DNA of 64,000 nt from Candidatus Nitrosopumilus sp. SW (GTDB taxonomy: Archaea > Thermoproteota > Nitrososphaeria > Nitrososphaerales > Nitrosopumilaceae). The DNA lies in assembly GCF_006740685.1 (NCBI RefSeq), contig NZ_CP035425.1, forward strand, positions 1,403,687 through 1,467,686, given 5' to 3'. Under the pieces are notes generated by a model. It was not told where the DNA came from. It searched no databases and was given only the letters and a program-made list of their open reading frames with translations. Made by a program: the position numbers and the translations under genes. This document shows positions 44,699 to 53,948 of this stretch, piece after piece. Within the stretch, counting starts at the first letter, position 1. Each line of letters opens with the position of its first letter.

Positions 44699-46087
44699 TT
44701 ATTTTTCAGCTTTGATGTTTTCTTTTTTCATCCAGATTGTTTTACCTTTATGATCTATCAGCTCTACATTCATTTCGTTAAGTTTGTCACGAATTTTATC
44801 TGCTTCTTGGAATTGTTTTTCTTGTCGGAACTTTTCTCTATTCTCAATCATAGTGTCAATCTCTTTTTTCATATCTGCTGTCATCTCTGGAATGACCAAT
44901 CCTAAAATTTTGAGCATTCTTTGAAATTCATGTTTGATGATTTTAGCGTCTTCTTTTCCTAACTTTTCCTCAGCTGCTAATCTGTTGGCTTCTTTGACTA
45001 GTTGAAAAAATGCAGATAATGCAAGATGAGTGTTAAAATCATCCTCAAGTGCTTTATCGAATTCTGAGCCCAATTTTTCTACTGTGGGGCTGACATTTTC
45101 ATTATTTTCACTATTTGCATGAATTAACTCATAGTAGCAAGTTTCAACCTGTCGCCATTTTGTTAAATTCTCTTTCAATAATTCTTCAGAATAATCAATT
45201 GGCTTTGAATAATGTCCTGACAAGCAGAACAATCTGATAATGTTTGGTCCCCAATTTTCTAATACATGTTTGATTGACTTTATGTTTCCAATAGATTTTG
45301 ACATTTTCTCTCCATCAATGGTGACCATTCCTACATGCATCCAGATTTTTGCAAACTGATTACCTGTAAATGATTCAGATTGTGCAATTTCGTTTTCATG
45401 ATGAGGAAATATCAGGTCTCTTCCTCCTCCATGAATATCAAAATTTTCTCCTAGATACTTTGTACTCATTGCTGAACACTCTATGTGCCACCCTGGTCTT
45501 CCTTTTCCCCATGGACTGTCCCACACAGGTTCAACGTCTGAAAACTTCCATACTGCAAAATCTAGAGGATTGTTCTTTGCCTCATCGACTTCAATTCTTG
45601 CACCTGATTCTAATTCATCAATCTTCTTTTTTGATAATTTACCATATTCTGGAAATTTTGATACTGCAAAATATACTCCATTCTTTGATACATATGCAAT
45701 TTGTTTTTCAATTAATTTTTCAATAAACTTGATGATGTCTTCAATGTGTTCTGTTGCCTTTGGATAGTTTGTTGCACGTTTTACATTTAAACCATCAAAG
45801 TCATGAAAATAATTTTCAATGTATTTTGTACTGATTGCGTCCGCACTAGTATTTTCTGATTGAGCTCGGTTGATTATTTTATCATCAACATCTGTGAAAT
45901 TTTGAATAAACTCAATCTCTATTCCCTTATTTTCTAGGTATTTTCGAAGCACATCAAAGACTATGATTGTTCGTGCATGACCAATATGGGATTCATCATA
46001 AACTGTAACTCCGCAAAGATAAATTTTCACTTTTTTTGATATGTCTAATTCCTGTTCAGCGTTTGATAATGTATTTTGTAGTTTCAT
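44699..46087 (-). CDS. cysS: Cysteinyl-tRNA synthetase
   Basis: The protein has 462 aa from ATG 46085-46087, one base after the nadE stop; an upstream ATG at 46132 lies inside nadE and is less likely. The class I signature HIGH is present as SHIGHAR and KMSKS as EKMSKSIG. Zinc ligands are CGVTVYD, ECSAM and HHENE. It charges tRNA-Cys in the cytosol. It forms an operon with nadE. Confidence 0.96.
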   Translation of the reverse strand: MKLQNTLSNAEQELDISKKVKIYLCGVTVYDESHIGHARTIIVFDVLRKYLENKGIEIEFIQNFTDVDDKIINRAQSENTSADAISTKYIENYFHDFDGLNVKRATNYPKATEHIEDIIKFIEKLIEKQIAYVSKNGVYFAVSKFPEYGKLSKKKIDELESGARIEVDEAKNNPLDFAVWKFSDVEPVWDSPWGKGRPGWHIECSAMSTKYLGENFDIHGGGRDLIFPHHENEIAQSESFTGNQFAKIWMHVGMVTIDGEKMSKSIGNIKSIKHVLENWGPNIIRLFCLSGHYSKPIDYSEELLKENLTKWRQVETCYYELIHANSENNENVSPTVEKLGSEFDKALEDDFNTHLALSAFFQLVKEANRLAAEEKLGKEDAKIIKHEFQRMLKILGLVIPEMTADMKKEIDTMIENREKFRQEKQFQEADKIRDKLNEMNVELIDHKGKTIWMKKENIKAEK

Positions 46088-46088
46088 T

Positions 46089-46880
46089 TCACTCTCTATC
46101 TGGTTTTTGTGCTGGCAATCTTTTATGTTCACTGTTTTTGTTTAGTTCTTTGATTTTCTCTATTGTAGAAATTTCTATTCCTGTTATCTTTTGAGTTTCT
46201 TCTACTGAGAGGTTCTTTTCAAATAAACAATAAAGAATAGAATCTATTTCCTCATATGAAATTCCAAGCTCATCTTCTGCTTCATGGTCTTTCCACAAAT
46301 GAGGACTGCTCTTTTTTAAAATTACATTTTCTGGAACGCCTAAATATTTTGCAATCTCTCTTACTTGGAGTTTATACAATGAAATGATGGGTGTAACATC
46401 TGATGCACCGTCCCCAAATTTTGTAAAATACCCAATCAGATATTCACTTTTATCACTTGATCCTAACACTAGATAGTTTTTGGCATTTGCATAATAATAC
46501 AAAATATTTGTTCTAACTCTTGCTCGAAGATTTCCTTTTGCCCTTTCATTTGGTTCTAAATACATAGAGTATTCATTTACTATTGGGTTGATGTCAATTA
46601 GCTTGTATTGAATTCCTGTTAATGATATCATCTTTAGTGCATCTTCAGTTTCTGTTTTTGGTGTGATTCCAGTATCTGGCATGACTATTGCTATTGTTTT
46701 ATCTGCAAATTTTCTTTTGCAAATGTATGCTAAAACTGCTGAGTCAATTCCCCCGCTTAATCCTAAAATGAGTCCTTTTGCATGATTTTTTTCCATTTGC
46801 TCTTCTAGAAAATTTTCGATTGTACTTGTGATGGAAGAATAATCTTGATTTTTTATCTCATCAATGATTTCTTGATTCAA
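46089..46880 (-). CDS. nadE: NAD synthetase, ammonia-dependent
   Basis: The 263-aa enzyme converts deamido-NAD to NAD. The PP-loop SGGIDS (42-47) and downstream TDKSEYLIGYFTKFGDGASD-type motif (read as SDKSEYL...GDGASD) are clear. There is no glutaminase domain, so free ammonia is the nitrogen donor, fitting an ammonia-oxidiser. Upstream partner of cysS. Confidence 0.95.
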   Translation of the reverse strand: MNQEIIDEIKNQDYSSITSTIENFLEEQMEKNHAKGLILGLSGGIDSAVLAYICKRKFADKTIAIVMPDTGITPKTETEDALKMISLTGIQYKLIDINPIVNEYSMYLEPNERAKGNLRARVRTNILYYYANAKNYLVLGSSDKSEYLIGYFTKFGDGASDVTPIISLYKLQVREIAKYLGVPENVILKKSSPHLWKDHEAEDELGISYEEIDSILYCLFEKNLSVEETQKITGIEISTIEKIKELNKNSEHKRLPAQKPDRE

Positions 46881-46925
46881 TAAATGATTTGCAAAAACTG
46901 AGAATAAAAATTGTGCCTAAATTTT

Positions 46926-47228
46926 CTAAACATCTACATAGATGCCGTCATCTCTTGCTTCGACAGGGTATGTCTCTAACTTTACATCTTTGAGATAATC
47001 TGTCAATTCTCCTGTTTTGATGTTGTAATGCCAAAAATGCAGTGGACATTCCACAATGTCTCCGTCAAGTTTTCCTGGTGCAATTGATCCGTCCTGATGA
47101 ACACAGAGATCATCTATTGCATGATATCCGTCTTGATTAAAAATTGCAATCTGTTTTCCATCAATCTCAAATGCTTTGCCTTTACCTGCATCAATGTCTC
47201 CTTTTTCAGCAATTTTCTTCCAAGCCAT
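46926..47228 (-). CDS. Rieske-type [2Fe-2S] ferredoxin
   Basis: The 100-aa protein has ligands C42-x-H44 (LCVHQDG) and C61-x2-H64 (ECPLHFW), the typical C-x-H...C-x2-H. There is no membrane anchor, so it is a soluble Rieske ferredoxin like those serving dioxygenases or other electron chains. It is divergent from ahcY. The partner oxygenase is not in the window. Confidence 0.92.
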   Translation of the reverse strand: MAWKKIAEKGDIDAGKGKAFEIDGKQIAIFNQDGYHAIDDLCVHQDGSIAPGKLDGDIVECPLHFWHYNIKTGELTDYLKDVKLETYPVEARDDGIYVDV

Positions 47229-47301
47229 GATTTTTTGTTAATTTTGTCATTTATTTACATTCGCATGATAGGGTTTTATATCTCCGAATGAGATTTTGTT
47301 T

Positions 47302-48543
47302 ATGAGTAAAGTTAAGTCTAGCCCAAAACTGATCAAAGAAGGAAAACTATCCTATGAATGGGCAAGATCACACATGCAAATTCTAGATAATACAATTAAT
47401 CGATTAAAAAAATCAAAACCTCTCAAAGGAATCACCCTTGGATTTTGTCTCCATATCACAAAAGAGACTTCGGTATTATTAATGGGGGCAAAAGAACTTG
47501 GTGCAACTGTTGCATGTTGTGGCGGAAATCCACTAACTACACAAGACAATATTGCGGCATTTTTAGCATCTCAAGGAATTCATGTTTATGCATGGCATGG
47601 TCAATCTGTAAAAGAATATGATTGGTGTATTGACCAAGTCCTAAAACACAAACCAACAATTCTTACTGATGATGGAGCAGACATGAATGTCAAAGCTCAT
47701 TTTGATAAGCGATTTAAGGACATGGAAATTTTAGGTGCAACTGAAGAGACAACTGCAGGTGTAACTAGAATTAGGGCTGTTGAGAATCAAGGAAAATTAA
47801 GATATCCTGTAATCCTGGTAAATGAAGCATACACAAAACATATGTTTGATAATAGATATGGTACTGGTCAAAGTACAATAGATGGATACCTTCGTGCTAT
47901 GAACTTACTTCTAGCATCAAAGCGTGTTGTAGTTGTAGGTTATGGTTGGGTTGGTCGTGGTGTTGCATCAAGATGTAGTGGAATGGGTTCTAAAGTAATT
48001 GTAACTGAGATTGATCCTGTAAAAGCTCTTGAGGCTCACATGGATGGTTTTGAGGTAATGCCAATGGCGCAAGCTGCAAAGTTAGGTGACATCTTTATCA
48101 CTTGTACTGGAATGACTAGTGTAATTAGAAAAGAACACATTCTAAAAATGAAAGATGGTGCAATCATGGGAAATGTTGGCCATTTTGATGTAGAAATTGA
48201 TAGTAAATTTTTGCTAAAGGAATCAAAATCTGTTAAAGAAGTAAGACCTGCACTTGATGAATGTGTGCTAAAAAATGGAAAGAAAGTTTATCTCATTGGA
48301 CAAGGTCGTCTTGCAAACTTGGTTGCTGCAGAAGGACATCCTCCCGAAGTAATGGCACAATCATTCTCAAATCAGATTCTATCTGTAATGTACATCCTAA
48401 AAAACCACAAAAAGATGGAAAACAAAATCATCAATGTACCTGAAGAGATTGATACACAAGTTGCAGTTGATGCACTAAAGGCAATGGATGTAAAAATTGA
48501 CAAACTTACTCCTGAACAAGTAAAGTATGCAAACAGCTGGTAA
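47302..48543 (+). CDS. ahcY: Adenosylhomocysteinase
   Basis: The 413-aa protein starts at ATG 47302, with TTG 47296 as an alternative. It hydrolyses S-adenosylhomocysteine and so supports methylation. The NAD-binding segment VVVVGYGWVGRGVASRC, TDDGADMN, EETTAGVTRI and GQGRLANLVAAEGHPPEVM are diagnostic. Length is that of archaeal AhcY without the inserted loop of eukaryotic forms. metG follows after 37 nt. Confidence 0.97.
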   Translation: MSKVKSSPKLIKEGKLSYEWARSHMQILDNTINRLKKSKPLKGITLGFCLHITKETSVLLMGAKELGATVACCGGNPLTTQDNIAAFLASQGIHVYAWHGQSVKEYDWCIDQVLKHKPTILTDDGADMNVKAHFDKRFKDMEILGATEETTAGVTRIRAVENQGKLRYPVILVNEAYTKHMFDNRYGTGQSTIDGYLRAMNLLLASKRVVVVGYGWVGRGVASRCSGMGSKVIVTEIDPVKALEAHMDGFEVMPMAQAAKLGDIFITCTGMTSVIRKEHILKMKDGAIMGNVGHFDVEIDSKFLLKESKSVKEVRPALDECVLKNGKKVYLIGQGRLANLVAAEGHPPEVMAQSFSNQILSVMYILKNHKKMENKIINVPEEIDTQVAVDALKAMDVKIDKLTPEQVKYANSW

Positions 48544-48580
48544 AACTTCTTAACCCCAACACTGCTTTTGATAATATCTA

Positions 48581-50236
48581 ATGAACAAAAAAGCTATCAT
48601 TACTAGTGCATTACCTTATGCAAACGGTGAGATTCACCTAGGGCATGTCGCATCTACCTATTTGCCTGCAGATGTCACAACTAGGTTTCTAAAACAAAAT
48701 GGTGTTGAGGCATACTATGTTTGTGCATCTGATGATTTTGGAACTCCAATTTTGATTCAATCTGAAAAAGAAGGAAAAACCCCTGCAGAATATGTTGCTC
48801 ATTGGAATAAACGTGACTATGAGGACTTTACCGCCTTTGACATTGATTTTGATTATTTTTACAAGACTAGTTCTCCTGAAAATATTCAATTTGTTCAAGA
48901 TGTGTTCAAAAAACTCAATGATGCAGGTCACATATACGAGCAAGAAATAATTCAATTTTATTGTAATAACGACAAAAAATTCCTACCTGACAGATATGTT
49001 AAGGGTACCTGCCCATATTGTAAAGCAGAAGACCAATACTCTGATCTATGCGAAAGTTGTGGTCGTGTCCCTGAAGAGATTACAGATCCTAAATGTTCAT
49101 TATGTAATCAGCCTCCTACAAAAGAGAAGACAACACATTACTTTTTCAAACTCAAAAATTTTGGAGAGCCTCTCTCAAAATGGCTAGATGAAAATGAACA
49201 TCTTCAAAAAGATGTAAAAAAATATGTACAGAACTGGATAAAATCTGGTTTAATTGATTGGGATATTACCCGAGACATTACTTGGGGCGTTCCTGTTCCA
49301 CTTGATGGTACAACAGACAAGGTCTTCTATGGTTGGTTTGATAATCACTTGGCATACATCTCTACTGCACTGAAATTCCTAAATGACAAAGGCATTGACG
49401 GAAAAGAATTTTGGAATTCATCTGATATCTACCACTTTATCGGAAAAGACATTGTTTATCATCACTATCTGTTTTTACCTGCCATGCGATTGGGAATTGA
49501 AAATGAATACAAACTACCTGATTACATTCCTACAAGAGGGCACCTTACACTTCAAGGAAAAAAAATCTCAAAGAGCAGAAATTGGTATATTGGATTAAAA
49601 CAATTCTTAGAGTATTACCCTGCAGACTATTTGCGATTCTATCTTGTATCTATCAATCCTTATTCTCAAGATGACTTGAATTTTGACTGGGATGATTTTA
49701 CAACAAGAATAAATTCTGAATTAATTGGAAATCTTGGAAACTTTGTTAATCGTGCATTAGGATTCACCAAAAAAGCATTTGATGGAAAAATTCCAGATCC
49801 TGAAAACTTTGACGAAAAAGATTCTGAGGCAGAACAAAAAATTAAATCTCTTGCAACTGATGTTGGTACTTTGATGGAGCAAAATCATCTTGATAGAGCA
49901 CTAAAGAAGATTATGGAGTTTTCATCCTACTTTAATCAGTACTTTCAACATAAGGAACCTTGGAAGAAAGGTCCTGGTACTGCATCTTGTGTTTATCTTT
50001 CTGTCAATGCAGTTAGAAGCTTGGCAATAGCAGTATTCCCATTCATTCCTAAATCTGCTCAAAACATTTGGGTTCAACTTGCACTAGATGGTAAGGTAAA
50101 TGAACAAAATTGGAGTGATATGTCTGCTTTGGGAATACCTTCTGGGCATACACTTGGTGATTCCTCACCATTATTTGCCCGAGTTGAAGAATCTGATATT
50201 GAAAAATACAAAAAACAACTAGGACCTTCAGAATAA
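48581..50236 (+). CDS. metG: Methionyl-tRNA synthetase
   Basis: The 551-aa protein has a HIGH-type motif in PYANGEIHLGHVASTYL, a zinc knuckle insert with two C-x2-C pairs (CPYCKAED..CESCG and CSLCNQ), KMSKS as KKISKSRN, and the anticodon-binding helical domain (about 380-551). It lacks the C-terminal tRNA-binding domain. The next gene begins two bases after the stop. Confidence 0.97.
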   Translation: MNKKAIITSALPYANGEIHLGHVASTYLPADVTTRFLKQNGVEAYYVCASDDFGTPILIQSEKEGKTPAEYVAHWNKRDYEDFTAFDIDFDYFYKTSSPENIQFVQDVFKKLNDAGHIYEQEIIQFYCNNDKKFLPDRYVKGTCPYCKAEDQYSDLCESCGRVPEEITDPKCSLCNQPPTKEKTTHYFFKLKNFGEPLSKWLDENEHLQKDVKKYVQNWIKSGLIDWDITRDITWGVPVPLDGTTDKVFYGWFDNHLAYISTALKFLNDKGIDGKEFWNSSDIYHFIGKDIVYHHYLFLPAMRLGIENEYKLPDYIPTRGHLTLQGKKISKSRNWYIGLKQFLEYYPADYLRFYLVSINPYSQDDLNFDWDDFTTRINSELIGNLGNFVNRALGFTKKAFDGKIPDPENFDEKDSEAEQKIKSLATDVGTLMEQNHLDRALKKIMEFSSYFNQYFQHKEPWKKGPGTASCVYLSVNAVRSLAIAVFPFIPKSAQNIWVQLALDGKVNEQNWSDMSALGIPSGHTLGDSSPLFARVEESDIEKYKKQLGPSE

Positions 50237-50237
50237 A

Positions 50238-50990
50238 ATGAAACCCATTCCAAGAATTTCAACAAGAGGTTACTATGATCTTAAAACTGGAAAAACCCTA
50301 AAGAAAAATAACTATTATCTTTACCCAAAAAAAGATTTTCAGAAATTAGATGGTTCAAAGGAATTAACCATAATGATTCATGGTTTGAGAAATGACAATG
50401 CGGGTGCCATTGCAAAGGTTGTATTGGCACGTAATAGATTACGTAAATTGGGTTATTCTCATCCTGTAATTGGATTTAGTTATGATTCTAACACAACTGG
50501 GGCTCATTTGATCAAACATGCAAAACATGCTCTTGCTGTAGGCCAAAGTATTGCAAAAAAGAATGGACGCAATCTAGGTAAATTCATTGAGGATTTCAAA
50601 AAATCTAACCCAAAAACAAAGATACGGTTAATGGGACATTCGCTAGGCTCTCAAGTGATACTAAGTACAATTGAATATCTTGCAAAAAAGGAACAAAATT
50701 CTGGAATTTTAGAGAGTGTTTACTTTTTTGGGGCTTCTATTACTGAAGATGTACCGTCTTCAAAAAAATATGGAAAAGCACTTCGAACCATTGTCAATAA
50801 AAAAATCTTAAACCATTATGCACCTTCTGATGAAGTTTTGCGTTGGGCTGATGACAAAAATTACGTTTTGGGACCTCTTGGCCTGAATGGTGCAACTGGA
50901 AAAACTATCAGTAAATATCACCAGAAACTCGTTAAACCAAAAAATCATAGGTTTGCAAGTTATGCTGCTGTACTGAACACCTTTCCATAA
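50238..50990 (+). CDS. Alpha/beta hydrolase (DUF900-like)
   Basis: The 250-aa protein has an oxyanion region TIMIHGLRNDNAGAIAKV and nucleophile elbow RLMGHSLGSQVILST; a late acid/His pair is likely in NHYAPSDEVLRW and HHRFAS-type segments. It resembles cytosolic serine esterases of unknown substrate. It starts 2 nt after metG, so it is co-transcribed. Confidence 0.75.
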   Translation: MKPIPRISTRGYYDLKTGKTLKKNNYYLYPKKDFQKLDGSKELTIMIHGLRNDNAGAIAKVVLARNRLRKLGYSHPVIGFSYDSNTTGAHLIKHAKHALAVGQSIAKKNGRNLGKFIEDFKKSNPKTKIRLMGHSLGSQVILSTIEYLAKKEQNSGILESVYFFGASITEDVPSSKKYGKALRTIVNKKILNHYAPSDEVLRWADDKNYVLGPLGLNGATGKTISKYHQKLVKPKNHRFASYAAVLNTFP

Positions 50991-51036
50991 CATTTCTTTT
51001 CGTATGGTTTTTAGTGCCTAATTCTAAAATTTTCTT

Positions 51037-51957
51037 GTGGTAAAATCAATTAACTTCGTAGTTTTAGGTAAGCAAGATATTGCATCAGAATTTGGGAAGA
51101 AAGGAACTGAAACTGATCTGACCCTTTATGATCGAAAGGAATCTGACATAATCAAAACATGGGTTGCTCCAAGTGGGTTCCCAGATAAAATTCAGCCATT
51201 GTTTCAAGCAATTAATCTTGCAGAATATGTGATATTACATGTTGATAAATTAGATAAATTCACTGGGGAGCAAATCATTGCACTTGATTCTCTAAAAAAA
51301 GAAAAAGGAATTCTGTCTCATACCTTTGAAGTTGATGAATCTAAGTTGGATGCAATGATCAAAGGTACTGTAGTTGAAAATTACGCTAAGGTTGATCAAG
51401 ACAAAATTAAAGAAGAAATGGATAAACTTGAACCAATTACTTCTGACGGAGTTTCAGAAATGGTGATAGACCATTGTTTTGATGTAAAGGGTGTAGGAAC
51501 TGTGATTTTAGGTAAAGTCACCAATGGTAAAGTAAAACAATATGATAATTTGAAATTATATCCTGCTGGAATTGATGTCCTTATAAAATCAATTCAAATG
51601 CATGATGATCCTGTTGATGAATCGATATGTCCTGCAAGAGTGGGTTTGGCAGTAAAAGGCGCCAAACCTGATGAAGTTGGACGTGGCGATGTTATTTGTG
51701 AAGAAGGTGCAGTGGATGTTAAAACTGAAATTGAAATTGATTTTCAAAAAAGTCCTTTTTACAAAAGTGAGATTGCAGAAAATCAAGGTTGTCTAGTCAA
51801 CATAGGATTGCAAATAAAGGCTGCAAAATTCTCTTCAATATCTCCACTCAAACTCACTTTTGAAAAACCAATTGTATGTAAATCTGGACAAGTTGCAATA
51901 ATCTTGAAACCTGAATCGCCTACAATTAGAATACTTGGCAGTGGCAAAATAAAATAG
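51037..51957 (+). CDS. EF-Tu/SelB-like protein with degenerate GTPase domain
   Basis: The 306-aa protein has an N-terminal half (1-130) with the topology of a G domain but no P-loop GxxxxGKS, no DxxG and no NKxD. The second half matches EF-Tu domains 2 and 3 (VIDHCFDVKGVGTVILGKVTNGKVKQYDNLKLYP, and the final GQVAIILKPESPTIRILGSGKIK). This is the archaeal pseudo-SelB type, whose role may be tRNA or translation-linked. The start is GTG 51037. It is close to metG and nadM. Confidence 0.8.
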   Translation: MVKSINFVVLGKQDIASEFGKKGTETDLTLYDRKESDIIKTWVAPSGFPDKIQPLFQAINLAEYVILHVDKLDKFTGEQIIALDSLKKEKGILSHTFEVDESKLDAMIKGTVVENYAKVDQDKIKEEMDKLEPITSDGVSEMVIDHCFDVKGVGTVILGKVTNGKVKQYDNLKLYPAGIDVLIKSIQMHDDPVDESICPARVGLAVKGAKPDEVGRGDVICEEGAVDVKTEIEIDFQKSPFYKSEIAENQGCLVNIGLQIKAAKFSSISPLKLTFEKPIVCKSGQVAIILKPESPTIRILGSGKIK

Positions 51958-51992
51958 ACTAAATTTAATACAATCAAATTTGATGACTCATT

Positions 51993-52523
51993 ATGCGTGG
52001 ATTGATGATGGGAAGGTTTCAGCCTTTTCATTTGGGTCATCTGGAATTAGTTAAACAAATTCTTGATCAATGTGATGAAGTAATTATTGCAATAACTAGT
52101 GCACAGTTCAATTATTTGGAAAAAGATCCATTTACTGCTGGCGAAAGAATTGAAATGATTCATAATTCTCTCAAAGAAGCAAACCTTGATTTGAGAAAAT
52201 GTTTTGTAATGTCCATAGAGAATCAGTTTAACGTTGCAACATGGGCATCCTATTTGCAATCTGCATTACCTCATTTTGATAAAGTATACAGTGGGAATGA
52301 CTATGTCTCTATGCTTTTAGCTGATTCTGGAATAATTGTTGTAAAACCTGACTTCTTAGATCGAAAACAATACAATGCAACTAAAATCCGCTCAATGATA
52401 ATATCTGATGAAAATTGGAAAGACTATGTTCCAAATGCTGTTTATGAATTTCTGACAAAAATTAATGCAAAAAATAGGTTATCCGTAATTTCTAAATCTG
52501 ATACCAATCCTACAAAACACTGA
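51993..52523 (+). CDS. nadM: Nicotinamide-nucleotide adenylyltransferase
   Basis: The 176-aa archaeal-type NMN adenylyltransferase has MGRFQPFHLGHLELVKQIL with the (H/T)xGH site (HLGH) and a late ISxTxIR-like segment NATKIRSMI. It makes NAD from NMN plus ATP, complementing nadE in this window. The stop overlaps the next ATG (TGATG). Confidence 0.93.
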   Translation: MRGLMMGRFQPFHLGHLELVKQILDQCDEVIIAITSAQFNYLEKDPFTAGERIEMIHNSLKEANLDLRKCFVMSIENQFNVATWASYLQSALPHFDKVYSGNDYVSMLLADSGIIVVKPDFLDRKQYNATKIRSMIISDENWKDYVPNAVYEFLTKINAKNRLSVISKSDTNPTKH

Positions 52524-52642
52524 TGGAACCTGTACGTGCTTGTCCAATTTGCCCTGAATGTGGCTCAAAAAAATTCATTCGTATTCCTGATGAATCTGTT
52601 AAAGTAAAATGCCGTAATTGCAATCATATTATTCGCATATAA
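52523..52642 (+). CDS. 39-aa zinc-ribbon protein coupled to nadM
   Basis: The ORF starts MEPVRACPICPECGSKKF and ends CRNCNHIIRI. It carries CPxCPxCG plus C-x2-C, a compact ribbon. Its start overlaps the nadM stop (TGATG), implying coupling. Function unknown. Confidence 0.7.
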   Translation: MEPVRACPICPECGSKKFIRIPDESVKVKCRNCNHIIRI

Positions 52643-52701
52643 TAGTATAATATTAAAATAATCATAAATATTATGGCGATCATATAGTTATGGTGAGTTG
52701 A

Positions 52702-52767
52702 ATGACAAATATCACTTCCAATGTAATTTATCGAAACCCTCTTTCTGGAGGAAAATTTGACATCTAA
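52702..52767 (+). CDS. Possible 21-aa leader ORF before the RHH gene
   Basis: ATG 52702 begins MTNITSNVIYRNPLSGGKFD and ends with TAA at 52765. The codons for its Ser-Gly-Gly contain GGAGG, the SD for the next gene, and the two frames overlap by 11 nt. A GGTGAG lies before its own ATG. It may be a leader peptide used for coupling, or chance. Confidence 0.4.
   Translation: MTNITSNVIYRNPLSGGKFDI
52747..52751 (+). promoter_or_regulatory. GGAGG Shine-Dalgarno for TTG start at 52757
   Basis: GGAGG lies 5 nt upstream of TTG 52757, the only start that includes the whole ribbon-helix-helix domain. It matches the 16S tail. Confidence 0.7.
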
Positions 52768-53299
52768 TGGAAAAAAAAATTCTGCAAATGTTTCTTGTCG
52801 AATTGATAAAACAATTTACGATGAATTACTTTTAGATGCTGAGAAAAAAGGAATCAGTCTTAACTCTTTGATATCTAGTATTGCCAAACATCATGTAACC
52901 TGGAAAAGATATGCTGATGAAATGGGATTTGTTCCTATTACCAAACGGTTGATAGGAAAAATATTCAAAAATTTAGATCAAAAAACAATTGAATCAATAG
53001 CTCATGATCTGGGAGGAACTGTTCCTCGAGAATTATTATTCATGACTTTTGATAAAATGGATTTTGAAAATTTCATGCAGATACTTGAAATTAATGCAAT
53101 GCGATTTGGTTCTGTAAAACATACTCATGATGATGGGGTTCATGTATTGAATATCCACCATGGAATTAGTGATGAATTCTCTCATTTTCTTGCATGTGCA
53201 CATCAAAAGATGGCAGACGACTTGTCTCTCAAAATCAACATTACAAATTCTGATAAGAATATGCTGTGTTTGAATATTGAAAAACCAACTATTGATTAG
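52757..53299 (+). CDS. Ribbon-helix-helix regulator with C-terminal ligand/sensor domain
   Basis: The 180-aa protein has residues 8-48 (SANVSCRIDKTIYDELLLDA, then EKKGISLNSLISSIAKHHV) as a ribbon-helix-helix DNA-binding fold. The rest (about 50-180) is alpha/beta with several His (KHTHDDGVHVLNIHHG) that may bind metal. It is likely a transcriptional regulator of the NikR/CopG broad type, but the target is unknown. The 3' end overlaps the convergent gene by 11 nt. Confidence 0.75.
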   Translation: MTSNGKKNSANVSCRIDKTIYDELLLDAEKKGISLNSLISSIAKHHVTWKRYADEMGFVPITKRLIGKIFKNLDQKTIESIAHDLGGTVPRELLFMTFDKMDFENFMQILEINAMRFGSVKHTHDDGVHVLNIHHGISDEFSHFLACAHQKMADDLSLKINITNSDKNMLCLNIEKPTID

Positions 53300-53888
53300 T
53301 TAGTGTTTGACTCAAAAATTCATCTGATTTCAAACCTGTCTCTTTTGTCATGTTTAAAATTTTCAAAAATTTTTCCTTGTCTAAATCCTCTTGTTTTGTT
53401 CTTATGAAATATTTTGCACCATAATGCCCTCTTTCTGAAATGATTTCGTAGCCTACTCTGATCCCTGTTCTATAGTCTACTCTTAATGTTGAGAGAAAAT
53501 CATCTACCTTTTTCTTGAATTCCTCTTTTTGTTCTTCTGAAAATCTATACAAATTAAATGTCAATTCCTTACTTAGAAACGTCATAAACCCTGTTATGAC
53601 ATCTAAATTATTTTTGTCTTGAAATACTTCAATTCTCATTTTTAATGGACCGATATCTTGAAGTAAAAAATGAAATACATTTTTTGGTTCATTAACTTCA
53701 TTAAATGAAATATTTTCTTCACTAAGCCATTTTTCAATTCTATTTCTTATTTCGATATCTTTACCATCTAAATCATGAATCTTTTTGAGACATTTATTAC
53801 AAATTGGTTTTGTATCTTCTTCTTGTCCCCAAAAACCATTCATCTTCTCATTTTCAATAAATTCCTCACAACGACAACATTTGACCAT
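53289..53888 (-). CDS. Zinc-finger protein with DUF2299-like domain
   Basis: The 199-aa protein has an N-terminal finger CCRCEEF...CNKC (about 4-33), followed by a domain of the archaeal DUF2299 type (IEKWLSEENISFNEVNEP; GPLKMRIEVFQDKNNLDVI; FLSTLRVDYRTGIRVGYEII). DUF2299 resembles type III secretion chaperone-like folds; function unknown. Single gene. Confidence 0.6.
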   Translation of the reverse strand: MVKCCRCEEFIENEKMNGFWGQEEDTKPICNKCLKKIHDLDGKDIEIRNRIEKWLSEENISFNEVNEPKNVFHFLLQDIGPLKMRIEVFQDKNNLDVITGFMTFLSKELTFNLYRFSEEQKEEFKKKVDDFLSTLRVDYRTGIRVGYEIISERGHYGAKYFIRTKQEDLDKEKFLKILNMTKETGLKSDEFLSQTLTNQ

Positions 53889-53948
53889 GTATCTATTACA
53901 ACAATAAACCGCTTATTCTTTTTGGTAATAAAAAACAAAAAATGAGAA

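Noticed and set aside
45846-45856. GCACTAG within cysS and similar matches inside other coding regions
   Set aside because: They lie inside long, well-conserved genes without TATA boxes and look like chance.
51011-51021. TTAGTGCCTAA near the start of the EF-Tu/SelB-like gene
   Set aside because: It differs in two positions from the operator, is inverted relative to the gene and stands alone.
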